Assembly (NCBI GenBank): GCA_020722575.1
Contig: DYKN01000009.1
Location: 22,701-86,700 of the forward strand
Direction: 5' to 3'
DNA from: Rikenella microfusus
Lineage (GTDB): Bacteria; Bacteroidota; Bacteroidia; Bacteroidales; VadinHA17
DNA: 64,000 bases
Part shown: in pieces, positions 63,702-64,000 of the stretch
How the letters are laid out: every line of letters begins with the position of its first letter
How positions within the stretch are numbered: the stretch's first letter is position 1
Made by a program: the position numbers and the translations under genes
Notes under the pieces: generated by a model
Database searches by the model: none
Told to the model about the DNA's origin: nothing
Seen by the model: only the letters and a program-made list of their open reading frames with translations

Positions 63702-64000
63702 AATTTCTCCCTTTGAAAGAGGTTGGATACCAAATTCAATTTTCCCCTTTTGAACGGGGTTAGATACCGAATTCAATTTTCCCCCTTTGAACGGGGTTAG
63801 ATACCGAATTCAATTTTCCCCCTTTGAACGGGGCTAGATACCGAATTCAATTTTCCCCTTTTGAAAGGGGTTAAATACCGAATTCAATTTTCCCCCTTTG
63901 AACGGGGCTAGATACCGAATTCAATTTTCCCCCTTTGAACGGGGCTAGATACCGAATTCAATTTTCCCCCTTTGAACGGGGCTAGATACCGAATTCAATT
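63702..64000 (+). repeat. 37-bp tandem repeat array reaching the window edge
   Basis: Eight head-to-tail copies with an exact 37-bp period begin at 63702, 63739, 63776, 63813, 63850, 63887, 63924 and 63961. The first copy is degenerate. Each has GATACCGAATTC and a near-palindrome CCCCCTTTGAACGGGG. Copies differ by a few substitutions (GGGGTTAG versus GGGGCTAG; one copy CCCCTTTTGAAAGGGG). No spacers separate the copies, so it is not a CRISPR array. The array continues beyond the window. Confidence 0.95.

Noticed and set aside
63702..64000. Possible CRISPR array (regular 37-bp repeats)
   Set aside because: The repeats are directly adjacent with no spacers and no cas genes are in the window, so it is a tandem repeat and not CRISPR.

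Overview
The window looks like a chromosomal segment of an anaerobic member of the Bacteroidetes, probably an uncultured Bacteroidales-like lineage. The evidence is AT-rich sequence, Bacteroidetes-type promoters (-7 TAnnTTTG, sometimes with -33 TTTG), a type IX secretion C-terminal sorting domain, an ECF sigma/FecR pair with an STN protein, a DUF2723 membrane protein, and anaerobic enzymes (radical SAM maturase, NiFe hydrogenase, NrfHA, a corrinoid-activator-like protein). No phage or integrase genes were found. Accessory DNA is limited to repeats near tRNA-Leu and at the right edge.

Left part (1-31 kb): purD, a polysaccharide deacetylase, a large DUF2723 membrane protein, a barrel-like outer-membrane protein, an alkyladenine-type glycosylase and an O-antigen ligase-like protein. 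A translation block follows (rplM-rpsI-rpsB-tsf, terminator, pyrH, frr). Next come a penicillin acylase family protein, a radical SAM/SPASM protein, and an ECF sigma/FecR cassette flanked by two related exported proteins. These are followed by an OmpA-type lipoprotein, dxs, a DUF1080 lipoprotein, tRNA-Leu(CAA) with an odd repeat region, a beta-helix protein, a 2-oxoacid dehydrogenase E2 and fused E1, and a flavodoxin.

Middle part (31-44.3 kb, all minus strand) is the most distinctive region. It encodes an MvhD/MvhG/MvhA-like [NiFe] hydrogenase module, two complementary HdrA-like flavoproteins and a QmoC-like subunit (HdrC-type ferredoxin fused to a membrane domain with histidine-bearing helices). 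A histidine kinase lies downstream and a stand-alone receiver upstream. Immediately upstream again is a DUF190-nrfH-nrfA-hydrogenase protease operon. No HdrB is present. My reading is an H2-oxidising, possibly electron-bifurcating complex that feeds a membrane quinone pool and, through NrfHA, ammonifying nitrite reduction. The gene content is read from sequence; the electron flow is inference.

Right part (44.4-64 kb): a Tat-signal dienelactone hydrolase family protein, an anaerobic sulfatase-maturase-type radical SAM enzyme, diacylglycerol kinase, a tyrosine phosphatase, a metallophosphoesterase, a small interrupted reading frame, a T9SS cargo protein, a ZIP transporter and a dynamin-like GTPase. 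Then come a frameshifted pyrroline-5-carboxylate reductase-like gene, a rhodanese-fold protein lacking its cysteine, an ArsR regulator, a SMUG-like glycosylase, dCMP deaminase, an S41 protease, a DUF134 regulator, tRNA-Glu(CTC), a RACo-like ferredoxin/ASKHA protein and an ABC importer. The window ends inside a 37-bp tandem repeat array.
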